From: Neoconidiobolus thromboides FSU 785 | Taxonomy: Eukaryota; Entomophthoromycota; Entomophthoromycetes; Entomophthorales; Neoconidiobolaceae | Direction of reading: 5' to 3' | DNA: 64,000 bases | Assembly: GCA_025603075.1 (NCBI GenBank) | Contig: MU626282.1 | Location: 98,232 to 162,231, forward strand | Shown here: positions 42,028 through 54,501 of the stretch, in pieces | How the letters are laid out: the number at the start of each line of letters is the position of its first letter | Position numbering within the stretch: the stretch's first letter is position 1 | Position numbers and translations under genes: made by a program | The notes under the pieces: generated by a model | The model's input: the letters and a program-made list of their open reading frames with translations, nothing else | Told to the model about the DNA's origin: nothing | The model's database searches: none

Positions 42028-42135
42028 ATATGGGGATGTTTTTTTTGATTTCATTACTTTTTCCATCTCTTAAGCGTTGTTTGAATGGAAAGATTGTTAG
42101 TAAATTCTTAAACAAAAAAATACATCCCCATATAT
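42028..42135 (-). repeat. 105-bp TIR element copy, best preserved
   Basis: Reverse orientation, ATATGGGGATGTTTTTTTTG to AAAAAATACATCCCCATAT. The two 12-bp ends are exact inverted repeats (ATATGGGGATGT/ACATCCCCATAT); a useful reference copy. Confidence 0.9.
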
Positions 42136-42142
42136 TGAAAAT

Positions 42143-42244
42143 CTGGGAGTGTTTTTTTGGCTTCATTATTTTTTCCATTTTTTAAGCGCTATTTAAGCGG
42201 AAAATTTGTTAGTAAATTCTTAAACACAAAAATACATCCTCATG
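42143..42244 (-). repeat. 105-bp TIR element copy, adjacent to previous
   Basis: Reverse orientation, CTGGGAGTGTTTTTTTGGC to AAAAATACATCCTCATG. Only about 7 bp separates it from the copy before; same orientation. Confidence 0.85.
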
Positions 42245-42500
42245 TCTACTATAGTTTTTAATGTATCAAAATAATTTCTAACTATGATTTAATAGATATT
42301 ATAAACATTGCTTTCATCAAATTCTAAATTCTTTTACTTATCAATTTTTTTTGCAATAATTAAAATCCAGGTCCTTTTGGCCAAAAAGTTTCGAATAGTA
42401 TTAACATTTTATGCTATTCAAGTTTTAAAAAAATATCCTCAAATTATTAAACCTACATACAATAGTGATTTTTAACAATTACAACTTGAAATTAAATAAT

Positions 42501-42570
42501 CAGTTTCATCACTTTTTCCATTTTTTAAGTCCCATTTAAGTAGAGGGTTGTCAGTAAAATTCTTAAACTA
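42501..42570 (-). repeat. Core fragment of the 105-bp element
   Basis: Keeps CAGTTTCATCACTTTTTCCA and TCAGTAAAATTCTTAAAC but lacks both terminal repeats. Confidence 0.6.
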
Positions 42571-42906
42571 CCTTTCAAACATAGTACAAGGTTGTTAATT
42601 CAGACTTTGAAAATTATTATTATAAATGGGAATGTATTTTTGTTTATGTTGATTGTGGCTTATTGAAATTTATTTTTACAATGTTTGGACTCAGGTTTAA
42701 TTATTTCAAGGATATTATCTCATAATTTGTCCATGATTTTTTATCCGATCAAGAATGCAAACAAAGCAAACAAATTAAAAATTAGGGGAATTCATGCAAT
42801 ATGACTCAAAAATTAAGAAAGTGGAAAAATAAAATATACAATTTTATTAAAGATATTTACTAAAACATGCAAGAATATAAAAAATACAAAATAAATAAAC
42901 TTATTT

Positions 42907-43674
42907 TCAATTAACTTGATTAGACAGTTTAGATTTCAGTAGTTTTGATGGTGAGGGGGTGGCCTTTAGTTCTGCTTTTTCTTGTGAAGAAACAGATTTG
43001 GGGTTTCCTAGTGCAGTATTTGAAGATATACTTCCATGGTCTGTAGGGCTTTGAATTGAACTTTTGGTTGATTTGAAGTCATGGAAATCACTATTTTCAT
43101 ATTTGACGTTATTTTTTAACTCATAGCTTATAATTTTGGATTTATAAATCTCTAATTCTCTTAGTAAATCGGCATTTTCAATCTGTAACTTCTCGTTATC
43201 TAAATTAATAAAGCTCATGTATTCTAAATTATGCTTTAAATGTTGGCATGTTTCTTTGTAATCTTTTAACTCTTGCTCAATCTTTTGAACTGTATCCTCG
43301 TAATATCTTTTTCTTTCATCTAGCTGAGAATTTTCTAAATCTAACTTTACTTTTTCACTTTCAAGACATTTCAATTCATGTTCTAACTTATCCTTCTCTT
43401 CTTGAAGTCGACAAAGTTGGGATTGGCTTGAGACCGTAGAATCGTATTGCTTTTTTACTACATTATCGTAATTAATTTGCATAAGATCTAATTTCTTTTT
43501 ACATCGATTGTTGCTTTCGATCGCTTGTTCTAATTCTACTTCCAGATGTTTTATACTTTGGCATCGATATGACAATTCTTCGTTAAGTCTAGTTTCCTTT
43601 GCTTCAAGGTCATTAACCCTTTTTTTCAAACGATTTATTTGGTTTTCGTAGTCTTTGTTTTGGTTTTCAGACAT
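42907..43674 (-). CDS. Coiled-coil protein, 255 aa
   Basis: Start placed at 43674 (MSENQNKDYENQINRLKKRV); the frame extends upstream through a hydrophobic but unlikely leader that I read as 5' untranslated. Residues about 5-185 form an almost unbroken coiled coil with heptads (LKKRVNDLEAKETRLNEELS, LEVELEQAIESN, LCRLQEEKDKLEHELKCLES, LENSQLDERKRYYEDTVQKI). The tail from 190 is Ser/Thr/Pro-rich with SSQEKAELKATPSPSKLLKS, possibly phosphorylated and basic. Size and the coiled coil plus Ser/Pro tail would fit NudE/Nde1 dynein regulators, but no specific signature is visible, so that is a suggestion. Single exon. Confidence 0.6.
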   Translation of the reverse strand: MSENQNKDYENQINRLKKRVNDLEAKETRLNEELSYRCQSIKHLEVELEQAIESNNRCKKKLDLMQINYDNVVKKQYDSTVSSQSQLCRLQEEKDKLEHELKCLESEKVKLDLENSQLDERKRYYEDTVQKIEQELKDYKETCQHLKHNLEYMSFINLDNEKLQIENADLLRELEIYKSKIISYELKNNVKYENSDFHDFKSTKSSIQSPTDHGSISSNTALGNPKSVSSQEKAELKATPSPSKLLKSKLSNQVN

Positions 43675-45387
43675 AATTAGGTGGTTTTGGATATAAAATA
43701 AAGTATGTATGTTTAATATAATAACTTTGCAATAAAAAAATACAAATAAATAGAAAATCAAGTCTTATATACAAGGGGGTAGCAGAAACAGGTTAAATTA
43801 TAACTGGGTTTCTTTAAAATCTTAAATGAATGAGGATATAAAAAAGAGCTTCAAAATGGAATGGAGACTTGATTTTGATTTTAATAATACAAATAATAAA
43901 AACTATAAGTTGAACTTTCCAAGTTTGCAGATTTATTAATTCATTTTGGGTTTTTTTTAACCAATCATGTTCATTAACCTACTCTCTGACCAACTAAATT
44001 TAACGGTTTTTGATAGATTGGAACATTGTGATGCTCTTTTTTAATATTTTTATGGATTAAAGCCAATAAAGTTATGTTTTTCTTAAACTCAGCCACACTG
44101 TTGAACTGTAGCTAATTAAATAATCTATTAACGAAATAGATTTGTATTTTATTGAGCTAATTTTAATAAGTGACATAGTTTGTTGGCACTTATTATGAAA
44201 CCAAGTTTAAGAAATCAAAAATAAAATTATTGTTCTCAGTTAGAACAGTATCTGTAAAAAATAATCGAATAGTAAATAGTGATATGAAAGCTAAGTCTGT
44301 TTATTGTCAACTATTAAGCTGATGATTGAATTAAAATGCTACAAATTGCTTTGATTTACTACATCGAACTTCAATTTAAATTATAACATAGTTTTCTAAC
44401 TCAATAAAAATAAATTCAAAGTTAAACCAAAGAGATTGTTCCAAATTAAAGATTTGTCCAATAAAACTGGATTTAGTTAAAATTAAATTTGAAGGTGAAG
44501 TTTTATATTAAATGCTTATTCTGGAGTATAAGTTTATTTCTATTAGGATATTAGAACTAACGAAGCTCTGTATGTTTATATCAAAGACTTTGCAACAAAT
44601 AAAACATCAGATCTAAGTGCTTAGCTTCCTGAATCGGAGGAAAGGTCTAGATATCCTTCTTAAAGGCGGTTTTATACTGTTTTATCAATTAATTTTAGAT
44701 ATTATATCCTAACTTGAGATATTTATTAAAAATAACACAAAAACGAAGGTTCATTTATTAAGAATTATTTTATTTTTTAAATTGATTTGTATCAATGACA
44801 ATAATTAAAACTGAGCCTATACTAAAAATATCCTACTTTTAATATTAAATGGAACGCTTGAATATATTTGAACTCTGTAGTCTATTATACACAATAAACT
44901 TATTGTAAATATCAAAGCTTTGAATTTTGATCAAGATAAACATTTTTTAGAAATATAAAGCAATTTTAGTAATTGTAATACAGGTCAGGTCTCAAAATAG
45001 TTAACAAAAATAATTAGTTTAGTATTAAAAAAATTATTATATTTATATTCGATCTACTTTAGCATCATTTCATTTAAAAAATAAATCGAACTTAAAAATA
45101 CAAAACCCTATTGATACATAGTTGTGTATATTGCCTATATGGTGTATTGAAAGTGGTATACATTCAACTTCTAGCTTATATTAAATGATAATAAGATATA
45201 AGAAAAGCTTAAATTTTCAAGAATATTTATATTGATTTTAAAATGATTTTACAATTATAGTAAATATAAATCTTGAAACTACGCACCCAAAGGTCCAGGC
45301 ATCATAGGAATTAAGTTGATAGCCAATTAGAAACCAACTCCCAACTTTAAAAAATAAAAAAATCGAAATATTTCTCAATACTTTAGA
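43675..45387. other. Intergenic, nothing supported
   Basis: About 1.7 kb of AT-rich sequence between divergent genes; closed frames, no element copy. Confidence 0.5.
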
Positions 45388-48382
45388 ATGTCATCAAGAG
45401 CGTTAAAAAAATTAAACAATAAGCAACAACCACTTGCCATAGAAGAGGAAGAGGTCTTCAAAGATGAATTGATGGCGAATAGCATTAAAATAAATAAAAA
45501 GAAGAATAAAAAAAATAAAAAAACACCATTGGTCGACCCAGTCTTAATTAGTCAACAGATTGAAATTGAGTCGATGCTTGCTGAAAATAATCAAGGGGAT
45601 GCGGAAACAGAATCAAAGAATAACAAGAACCTCAGTTCGGTAATACATATATATATATAAATATATTCCATTAATTGTATAATAGTCAGAAGTAGAAGAA
45701 GAAGAAAAAAATAAAGAAAATATTAAGGAATTAAATGAAAGTAAAGATGACAAGGAAAAAAGTGAGGATACGAGTGAAGAGGAAAGCGAAGGAGAAGTAG
45801 CATCTAATAAAGCGATAAATCCATTTTTATTGGTAAGTTGATTTAAAATTGAAAAATCATAATTAAAATAATAAAAGCTTGGTAATGATGACGAAGTTGA
45901 AATGGATAATGAAGACCAGAGTGAAGATTTAAAAGAAGATATAGTATTATTTTTAATAACTAATTTTCAAAAGTGCTCAATTTAAATAGGATAACAAGCC
46001 GATAAAAAATATAAAAAATAACAAAAAGAAGAAAAAGAAGAGCAAAAAGAGAGTAGCAAAAGTAGACGAAGAAAACGAGTTAGAAGATAAAGAGTTTGAC
46101 AGAATTTTAGAAGACATCAGAAAAAAGTAATAATATTGGAAATAATTTAGTTTTTATTTATCAATTTTTAACTAGATTCCAAGATCACGATATTAACTTC
46201 AAAACTAATAATAATAACAATAATCGAGTTGGGGAGCAAGATGTTGATATATTAAAGAAATTGTTAAATATCAATGTTAAATGCTTAGATCCATTAATAG
46301 AGACGACCAGATTGTTTGGATCTAGAATTGTATTTACTTTTTACTTTTAATTTATTAAGCTAATTTTATCCTATTTAGGTTAATGAAGAAATCCGAAAGA
46401 AGAAATTTTCAAGGTAATTAGAAAACAACCAATAGCTAGTTATTTTATTGACAAAAAATAGATTTGCTGGGCGTTGTCTTTTAGCAAGTCCAAGGGATTT
46501 CTGGCCTATGCCACAAAATTTAGGTTTAAGTATGGGTCAGGGAGAAAAAGTGGAAAGTAAGTATACGTATTCAGTAGATTAAATTGAAGCTAAAAATTAG
46601 ATATTACTTATTTCAACTTCCAACATGGTCCACGATATAGAGATGCTCAAAAAGCGTTTTATCAAGGAGTGGCTAGCTTAGATCCCAATGCTATAGCGGG
46701 GTTATCTGGAATGTTCCCTTATCATGTTGATACCCTTTTACAATTATCCGATATAGCCAAAAATTCTGGTAATATGACTGAGGCATTTGAGCTTATAGGT
46801 AATAGTACATACTTACTATTAAACTCAATTTAATCACATTTCTAAAGAGAGGGCTTTATTCGCATGCGAAAGAGGTTTTAGCCCTTCATTTTCTTTAACT
46901 AGTGGATTATGTAGATTAAATTATGATCAGTTAGAAAATAGGTAAATAGTTCTAATCTATTAATAATATTGATTTATTTTTTAGATCCTTCTACTTGGCA
47001 TTATATCGCCATATCCAAAATCTATCAAGACAAGGTTGTTGGAGAACAGCATTGGAATTTACAAAATTAATATTAAGGTAGCAAGCACAATTATAGTTTT
47101 GTTATGTTTATTTAATTCTAATGTTTAGTTTTGATCCTGTTCATGACAATTTGTGCGCTTTGTTACATTTGGATTTCCTTGCTTTAAAAGCGCAGCAATA
47201 TTCTTATTTGTTAGAATTTAACGAACAGTGGATTGATTCTGAATATATTTCAAGCTTGCCTAATTATCATTATTCTTGCGCTTTAGCTGCACTTCATGTG
47301 AATCAAAACACTAAAGAAACAGTTAATTCTAAGCTTGAAAAGGTAAGCTTACTTACTTAGTGTTACAATTAGTTAATCATTCTTTAGGATTACGATCATA
47401 TTGATATGCTATCCTCTGCAATTATTTTATATCCTAATGTTATTTTGAATTTAATCAAAAAGACAGGGATTTCGATTGACGCTCCTACAGGGATTATAGA
47501 GCAGCATTTAAGCCTATTAGAGTCTAAAAGTAATTTTATACTTATTTCCTATTTAATTTGATTCTAAGCTCTATTTAGTTTCCAATAGCCAGGAATCTCA
47601 GATCAAACTGTTAGCTGACCTCTATACTGAAAGAGCTTTTTCTCTTTGGAAACTTCCAAGTGTAAGTCGTTATTAATTTAACTTTTTCTTAACTTAATTT
47701 AATATCCTTAGGTTACTGATATTATTTCTGATGCAATTAAATTAGCAAGTGATAAGTTGAGAGATAGTAACAATGAGACTGTTTTATTAAGTAAAGAGAT
47801 TTGGAGCGCAGATTCTACTAATGAAATACCTTTAAATTTATGCCGTCACATCTTAATTTCAGGTAAAAGGATTATCCTTGTAAATGGATGAGATATTAAT
47901 AATTTAGAATTCTCTGATCTTAATAAGCATCTCCCTAAAGATTTAAGGAGTCGAGCCATTTATGCCCATGATCCTTTACCACCTCCAGATTCTGTTAGTT
48001 TATACGATGATTTCAAGTATCTTCCAGGGTATACACAGGATGGCTCAAATATAATTACAATGGATTCAATTTCTGGTCTATTGGAAAGGATTCGAAATGG
48101 GGTAAGAAACGTTTTAACTCAAGATAGTTCCAATAATGTAAGATAGTATATGTATGAATTTAACATTTCTAACCTTTTTTTTAGGACACTAACCAACTTA
48201 TAAATGCTTTAAAGTAAGTTCATCTCAATATGTTATTTAGTTTATTTATCAATTTTAGTGCGGAAAATCGCCCAGGTGTACTTCAAGAATTATATAATTG
48301 GCTACAAAGCAGTACTACTCCTTCTAATGATCCTAATGGATTACCAGATGATGTTTCTACAGATTCAGGAGACGAAAATTAA
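45388..48382 (+). CDS. RQC1: TCF25/Rqc1, ribosome quality control subunit
   Basis: Part of the complex on 60S subunits that tags and extracts stalled nascent chains (with Ltn1, Rqc2, Cdc48). About 17 short exons, roughly 700-740 residues. The N-terminal part (45388 to about 46130) is Lys/Glu-rich with poly-basic KINKKKNKKNKK and acidic blocks, as in the family. The Tcf25 domain follows: ALLASPRDFWPMP-like segment ending LGLSMG, ITYFNFQHGPRYRDAQKAFY, GMFPYHVDTLLQLSDIAKNS, RALFACERGFSPSFSL, then helical repeats including FDPVHDNLCALLHLDFLALK and LRSRAIYAHDPLPPPDSVSL. Yeast lacks nothing of this layout. The C-terminus is acidic (DVSTDSGDEN). Exon borders past the fourth exon are approximate. Confidence 0.9.
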
Positions 48383-48837
48383 GTAAAAAATTAGAAAGTC
48401 TTTAATCTTTGTTATAGTTTTTACGATTTTATATCAAAATTGCAATCTTTGAAATAAAGATGCTAGATAGAGTCAAGTAGTAAAACAGTCAAGCATTTAA
48501 ATAATAAAAATATTAAAAGATGGAAAATGTTTTATGCAATATATTATATAAATTAAATATAAACATATCAGTAAAAAATTATGACGCAATTATGTGTTTC
48601 AAAATATTGCGAAATTTTGTTCCAAAATGGAATCATTTCTTTCAATGTATCATTTCTCTCATTAAGGATAGTCAAATGTTAAATTATCTGTAATCTTTTA
48701 ATTTTTAAGACATCGTCTGACCTATAAAATGTTTATTAATTAGCTTAATTTGTTGAAGAAGATACACATTAGATATTAATGCTATTAAACTAACATATAT
48801 AACTTTATAAATAAAATACTTTTTTAATGGGCTATCA
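48383..48837. other. Intergenic between convergent genes
   Basis: About 450 bp between TCF25 and the truncated STE50-like gene. No trace of an RA-domain exon on the minus strand could be read here. Confidence 0.45.
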
Positions 48838-49459
48838 TCACCTTGAACTTGGCTCCCTAAGTCTAACAAGTTCCAAATTTAATTTAGATATTTCTTGTAC
48901 AATGAGTTTGATAACAGCATCTGGAGGGTATTTAATAATAATTTTAATTAATTAAACTGAAATACCTCTTTCTTTTAACGCTGCAACGACTTTATTATCG
49001 CTAATTTGATATCCTCCAAACATTTCATCTTCATAACACTTTTTAAAATAATTAATTATTAGGACTAAAAGTAATTTGCTTTCTTACGACGTCTTCAATT
49101 GTATCTAGATAAATTTCTAATAAAAGAGATGTGTCAAAACTAAAAGGTTTACCTGGAGGAGCATAATCTTCTGAAAAAATTGGAATATTGAACCTCACTT
49201 TAAGCTCATAAATAGCTTTCAAAAGCTGAATTCTTTTACCCAAAGATTTGAGATTTAGATCAAGTAGCGTTTCATGGTCTAAATATACCAATACCTCGCC
49301 TGTTATGCCTTCATCTTTTTGTTAAAATTGATATTTATTCAGAAAAATTACTAGCTATTTTAGTTTACCCTGAAATTTTTGAATGTAACTGTTAAACCCT
49401 ATGGTACCTAACCATGATGCTACTTGCTCACTCGTCCATGTCAATACATTATCTTCCAT
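48838..49459 (-). CDS. Truncated Ste50-like paralogue, SAM domain only
   Basis: Exons 49459-49369 (91 nt), 49314-49153 (162), 49104-49088 (17), 49038-48966 (73), 48920-48838 (83) join to 141 residues. The first four exon lengths are identical to those of the STE50-like gene at 31607-33048, including the 17-nt microexon, so the two are DNA-level duplicates. It reads MEDNVLTWTSEQVASWLGTI, VLVYLDHETLLDLNLKSLGK, YAPPDTIEDV, EMFGGYQISDNKVVAALKER, then IVQEISKLNLELVRLREPSS and a TGA. The Ser/Pro linker and Ras-association domain are absent. The frame has stayed open across four splice joins with many amino-acid differences from the long copy, which suggests it is under selection and not dead. A start six bases upstream (MSMED) is also possible. 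Confidence 0.78.
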
Positions 49460-50338
49460 TGACATTAAATTAAATGATTAAAAGTATAAAATAAAATAAT
49501 CAGAAGTCGATTGTTCCATAAATCTACAAAACACTAACCCTTATTTGTAAGAATAATATGTATTTTTACTATTTTAGTTAGTGCTTTAAAGGTAAAATTA
49601 TTTAACTTACCTTATTTGTGTGTTTGTTCTCAAATTTCGTCATTTGGTTTGTTTTTATAGGTGATAGTCTCATGAATGTTTTATTTAATAAGGTTCATAT
49701 TTGTTATTACTGTTCAATTGTTTATTATTCAAATGTAGCATTTATACTAATGCCTGCTTTAATTAATATATGTCGTGAAGACATATTATCAATCTAAATA
49801 GCAGTCTTAAATCTATAGGAGTTTAAGAGTTCGATTTATGTATCTAACAATACCTATTTTGAGGCTACAAAATGGTATTTAAGAGACATTAGACTAAAAA
49901 AAGATATAAGAAAACAACTCAAATACTGATGTCAATAGATAATCAAGCAATAATAGCACTTTACTTATTAAAAATTTATTATTAATATATTGCTTAAAGG
50001 TTTATTAATTAATTAATATAAAATAATTTTACTCATTTGATATTTTTATACTTTATTAATAAATATTACTTTATTTAGCTATGAGTTTACAAAATTTGAT
50101 TTGTATAAACCTATTTCATAAAACGATATTTTATGATTATATATATATTATGTTTCATCTGTTATCTATTTTAATATCTATCATTTATCATTTATCATTT
50201 ATCATTTATCATTTATCATTTATCCATTAACTATCTAGTATTTATTATCTAATTTATTTTATTATTTAAAATATATCAGTTATAAATTACAATCTTAAAA
50301 TCTCAATTAATTATTTAGTAAAGCTTTATAATCAAAAT
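49460..50338. other. Intergenic with heptamer repeat
   Basis: About 880 bp. A tandem TATCATT array of about seven units lies at 50176-50225, just downstream of the GPI-anchored gene's stop. Nothing else. Confidence 0.5.
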
Positions 50339-51129
50339 TTAAACGATAATGAAGGTAATAAAAAGAAAGGTAACTAAGCTAGAGACAGAAGCTTTAACTA
50401 TAGAAGCATTGGAAGTGGCTGATTTAACAGAATTCTCTTCTCTAGGCTTTGAACCATCACCAGTACAAGGACCAGAAACACATGTACCAAGTAAATAAGC
50501 TAACTCTTTCCTGCAAGTTTTAGTAGAGGGTATAAATTTAGTTGGACAAGCAGTAACCTTATCAGGATTCAAATTAATGATAAGTTTCTTATTAACAAAG
50601 TTAACTGTCCAACAAACTAATTTCTCTTCGCTATCATCGACATAAACACCAACTTTAAGGGTATCAAAACCACCTTTACCAATGGCTAACTCTTTTATTA
50701 CCCAAGAGCTTTGAACTGTTTTATATATGGGATCTGCGCCATCTTTAAAACTACTAAAATCTTTACCGATATCTACCCCTTCACCAGCCGGAAAATCTAA
50801 AGAAAAGGTGGTGCTATTTTTGCATGGAAGTAGCAAGGTTTTATTATCTTTAGATGCCTCTGGGTAAAAATAGGTAAATTGATAAACTCCAGCGTATTTG
50901 GTTGTGTCTGTATTTGCTACTTTTCCTGGTCCTTGACCCACCGCTAAAGGTTCACTACTACTTCCATCACTGCTTCCATCACTGCTTCCATCACTGCTAT
51001 CGCTTGATTTAGAATCTAAATTTGATTTAGTGATTATTACTTTAATAATCTTATAGTAAACTTACCGCTACACAACAAAGCAGATGTAAAAAATAATAAG
51101 GTGATATAAGATAATGTTAGATATTTCAT
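50339..51129 (-). CDS. GPI-anchored-type cell surface protein with SSDG repeats
   Basis: Exons 51129-51066 and 51015-50339 join to 246 residues. It starts MKYLTLSYITLLFFTSALLC, a signal peptide. The mature N-terminus is DSKSSDSSDGSSDGSSDGSS, a Ser-Asp-Gly repeat reminiscent of a flexible stalk. A roughly 140-residue domain follows (YAGVYQFTYFYPEASKDNKT, GKDFSSFKDGADPIYKTVQS, LVCWTVNFVNKKLIINLNPD) with six cysteines in the C-terminal half, probably disulfide-bonded. The end, SNASIVKASVSSLVTFLFIT plus a few residues, is a small-residue site then a hydrophobic tail, the usual GPI-attachment signal. I do not recognise the domain; cell wall or plasma membrane location is inferred. Confidence 0.75.
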
Positions 51130-54100
51130 ACTAATTAAGTTGATTTAGACTTTTTTTAAAAGGTATTAAAAGGTGATAAAAATCTTCATTTTACTTTATT
51201 TTCTCATATATATATAGTTTTAATTCATGAGTATCCTTCTCTCATATTAATTGATTAAATTGCTATTGTAATAGCGGTTCAATTTTACCACTTGCTACTA
51301 TTTCATTTTAATTTTTTTAGCTAAAAATAATGAAAATAGCTTTATATGCATAAATTTCATTTTAAGAATAATTATATTATGTACTATATAATATATAATA
51401 TAGTTATATATCATACTGTTTACTTAATAATGAAGAATATTTTTATTAGTATACATTTTTATTAACAAACTTTTATTATTGTTGTATTAGAAGTATTTCT
51501 AATAATGTCCACAATTTAATAGATTATAATAAATATAAAATCAAAAATGATTTCATGAGCACTGATATTTATCTATGATGTCCTTTTATTTGAATAATAT
51601 TGAAGTATAAAAAATAGTAAGAACTTACGTTTTATATTTTATATTCTTTATAATGTTAAGAAGTGGTGTTAATTTGATAATTTTTAAATTTGCTTTATGC
51701 ACTTACGATTACCACCAAATAGGACTTTACTCAGTATTATTAGCCTGCAAGCTATTACTTCATAGAGCTTTTTGCCCAAATAAGTATAAGCTGTTATTGA
51801 TCAAAATATAAAATTTTAACTGAAATTTTTTGGGCTGGGGATATATTTTAAAGAGTTGCGCTTTAAGCAACTTTTTCATTTTATACTGTTTTTGTAGTTT
51901 ATGAAGTATAGAGCTAAAAACTATATTACCAAGTAAAACTATATATACAGGCATTTTACTTTTGAAAGCTTTTAAAGTTACACAGCTTATGAATAGAAAT
52001 AAAGAACCAACAATTTAGAGATAACACTATATGTATTTTGTTTGAAAATTAAACTCTTATTGCTTAGAGTTATACCAACCTTGCTATCTTTCATTATCTT
52101 TTATTCACCCTTTTATCTATATATTACTAATCAAAGTAAATATTAACAGCCTTGGAACTTGCTAGCTTTTTAAAAAAACATATTCAAGCCGAAGAACAGA
52201 AGTTAATTTTAAAATATTGATTTATCTTTCAAAACGCTATTGATTAAAAAATTAAAAAATGAATGAAATGCTATATATATAGTTTGTATATGGGGATATA
52301 TTTTTATGTTTAAGAGTTTTGTTAACAAATTTTCCGCTTAAATAGCGCTTAAAAAATGGAAAAATAATGAAGTCAAAAAAGACATCCCCATATTGTTAGT
52401 AGCCAAAGTTTTTAAAACTTATCACCTTAAATTTCTGTTTAATAAATGCATATAAATCAACCTGACTTAAGAACCTATCAAGGTAACAATACAGCAATAC
52501 TCAAAGGCTATTTTTTATAAAGTATAAACCTTTAAGCTCTTGTAATTAATTTAATGCATTTGAAATTATCAACATCTTGCAAAGATATCAATGGTTCTTT
52601 ATAATCAGACTAACTTTCATTAAATCACCAGTTTATAAAACATACCTAAAATTTTATATACAGTTACTAACAGTTGTTTCTTAGTTTCAGCATGTCAAGT
52701 TAAACTAACTCAAGGCGTTATTATATAGTCATTTTCAGATATTTTCTCAATATTCTCTTTGGATTTTCAAAACTTCCAATGAAACATAACATGTGTGAAA
52801 AAACATTGATAGCATCTGAAAGATGAATTTACAAATTTATGAAAGGCAAAATTTATGTATCTTTTTAAAGATCATAATTTTATCTTGGCTTACCTTTTTT
52901 GATATTTAAGCAGATTCTATAAATTCTCATTAGAATACCAAGTTACTATTTGTTCTAGCAAATTGAGGGATAGAATAAGTATAGAATAAGTGTTGGACAC
53001 TTTGAATTTTGATTCAAATTTCTCATGAAAAACACGAAAATTAAAACTTTATAGTATCCAAATCATCTATAGAATTTAATATAAATTATATAAAAAATGA
53101 ATTTGTATTTTTAGCTTATAGTAAACTTAATTTTAGTATGAAGTAAAAGATCATATAGGAAATTAAGATAACATAATATTAAATATACACATGTATATGG
53201 TACATTATTAATTAAGTCAGATATCACTTAAACTCCTATAAAGCCGAAAAGTATTCATCAAAAAAACAGCTCGTAATAGTATGAAATATAAAGAACTTAT
53301 AATTTGATGAAAATGGCCGTATTATAAATCTTAGTATAGCAAAAAGAGGGGTTACGTCTTGCCAAATTAGCAAACTTTACGTTTAATCAAGTTGGCTATT
53401 AGTTTGATGTACCTCCATTTCTATTTCAACATACCATTTATATACTGGGCTAAAATCACAAGCCATAAAAAGATAATAATAGTTTTTGATTGTGTATAGC
53501 TCTTTGGGGAACCTTATAGAATCTAAGCTTTATTTGATATATATAAATATCGTTTTAATTAAATACAAAATCAACAAAATCAATATAGATACATATCTTC
53601 AATGCTCCCATTATGTATAAAATTTTTATTTCCTATGTCAAAAAACTTTAGATGTAAAATATGTAGGACGCTACAGTTATTTTAATTATATCTATAACTT
53701 CGATAAAATAATGAACCATTTAATTAAATTTTATGGCTCTGTATTTGTTCAATTTTTATAATGTAGGCAATCGTTATTAACTAAAATACAGTATTTTCGA
53801 GGTCAGAATAATCAGGAAAAATTGGATTTTATAAACATAACTTAAAGTAAAATTAGCTTTCTTTTGTGCTTGGACAACCATTAGTGCAGTAATATTTAAA
53901 ATGATGCCAATTTGATATAAAAGTAATGTTAACATTGAATATATGATAGCTTTAAATGCAATGATGGTTTTACTTCTCAAAATCAGTTAAAACAAGATTG
54001 ATTTATGTTGGGAAATTGTTCTTTGTATCATTTTGTATTACTTGTCAAGAAATACTAGCAGAGAAATTAAGATAGCCAGTGTTTAGTTTTAGTAGAGCTT

Positions 54101-54501
54101 CTATAGAGCTTTTAGGCATAGAGAATCGCAACTAAAAACATTATAAATTATGCACGAAAGGATAATAGTTTACAAATAAAAGAGCGGAAGGCAAGCATAA
54201 AAACAAAAGATGGGGCCTTTATATAAAATTTACATAAATGGATTTATACTTAAGCCAACGTCTAGAATACTTTGAAATCTTAATGTGTTTATTCCAAAAT
54301 TATATTTGAGTATAAACAAGATATCCTTGAAGTATTAAACTTTTAAGCAATAAATATTAATGTGAGTATGGCAAAATGAAAATGTAAAGTCAGATTAATA
54401 GTATCGCTGTTACGGTTTCATAATATCAAGTGTTACAGAATTTGAAATTTATATATATTAAGCCAACTTTATTAATCTAACTTATTCTTTATAAACAAAA
54501 T
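51130..54501. other. Longest gene-free stretch, one repeat copy
   Basis: About 3.4 kb. A full element copy at 52287-52393. Short frames at 51760-51954 (minus, basic) and 53777-53980 (minus, two hydrophobic segments) have no recognisable similarity and I do not call them genes. The rest is AT-rich with closed frames. Confidence 0.5.
52287..52393 (+). repeat. 105-bp TIR element copy
   Basis: Forward orientation, TATATGGGGATATATTTTTA to AAAAGACATCCCCATAT, with both TIRs nearly perfect. Confidence 0.88.

Larger units (their letters stand above)
41641..42906. other. Intergenic repeat cluster
   Basis: About 1.27 kb carrying two tandem element copies (42028-42135, 42143-42244), a core fragment (42501-42570) and a left-end fragment (about 42621-42650). 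No gene. Confidence 0.55.

Noticed and set aside
43675-43761. N-terminal extension of the coiled-coil protein (MIFYLFVFFY...)
   Set aside because: Phe/Ile/Tyr-rich leader from untranslated AT-rich sequence; the second Met (MSENQNKDY) begins coiled-coil-type composition.
50176-50225. CRISPR-like array
   Set aside because: Simple head-to-tail TATCATT heptamers without spacers; a microsatellite in a eukaryotic genome.
53777-53980. Small two-helix membrane protein
   Set aside because: No start context, no splice partner, no recognisable family; hydrophobic runs arise by chance in AT-rich DNA.
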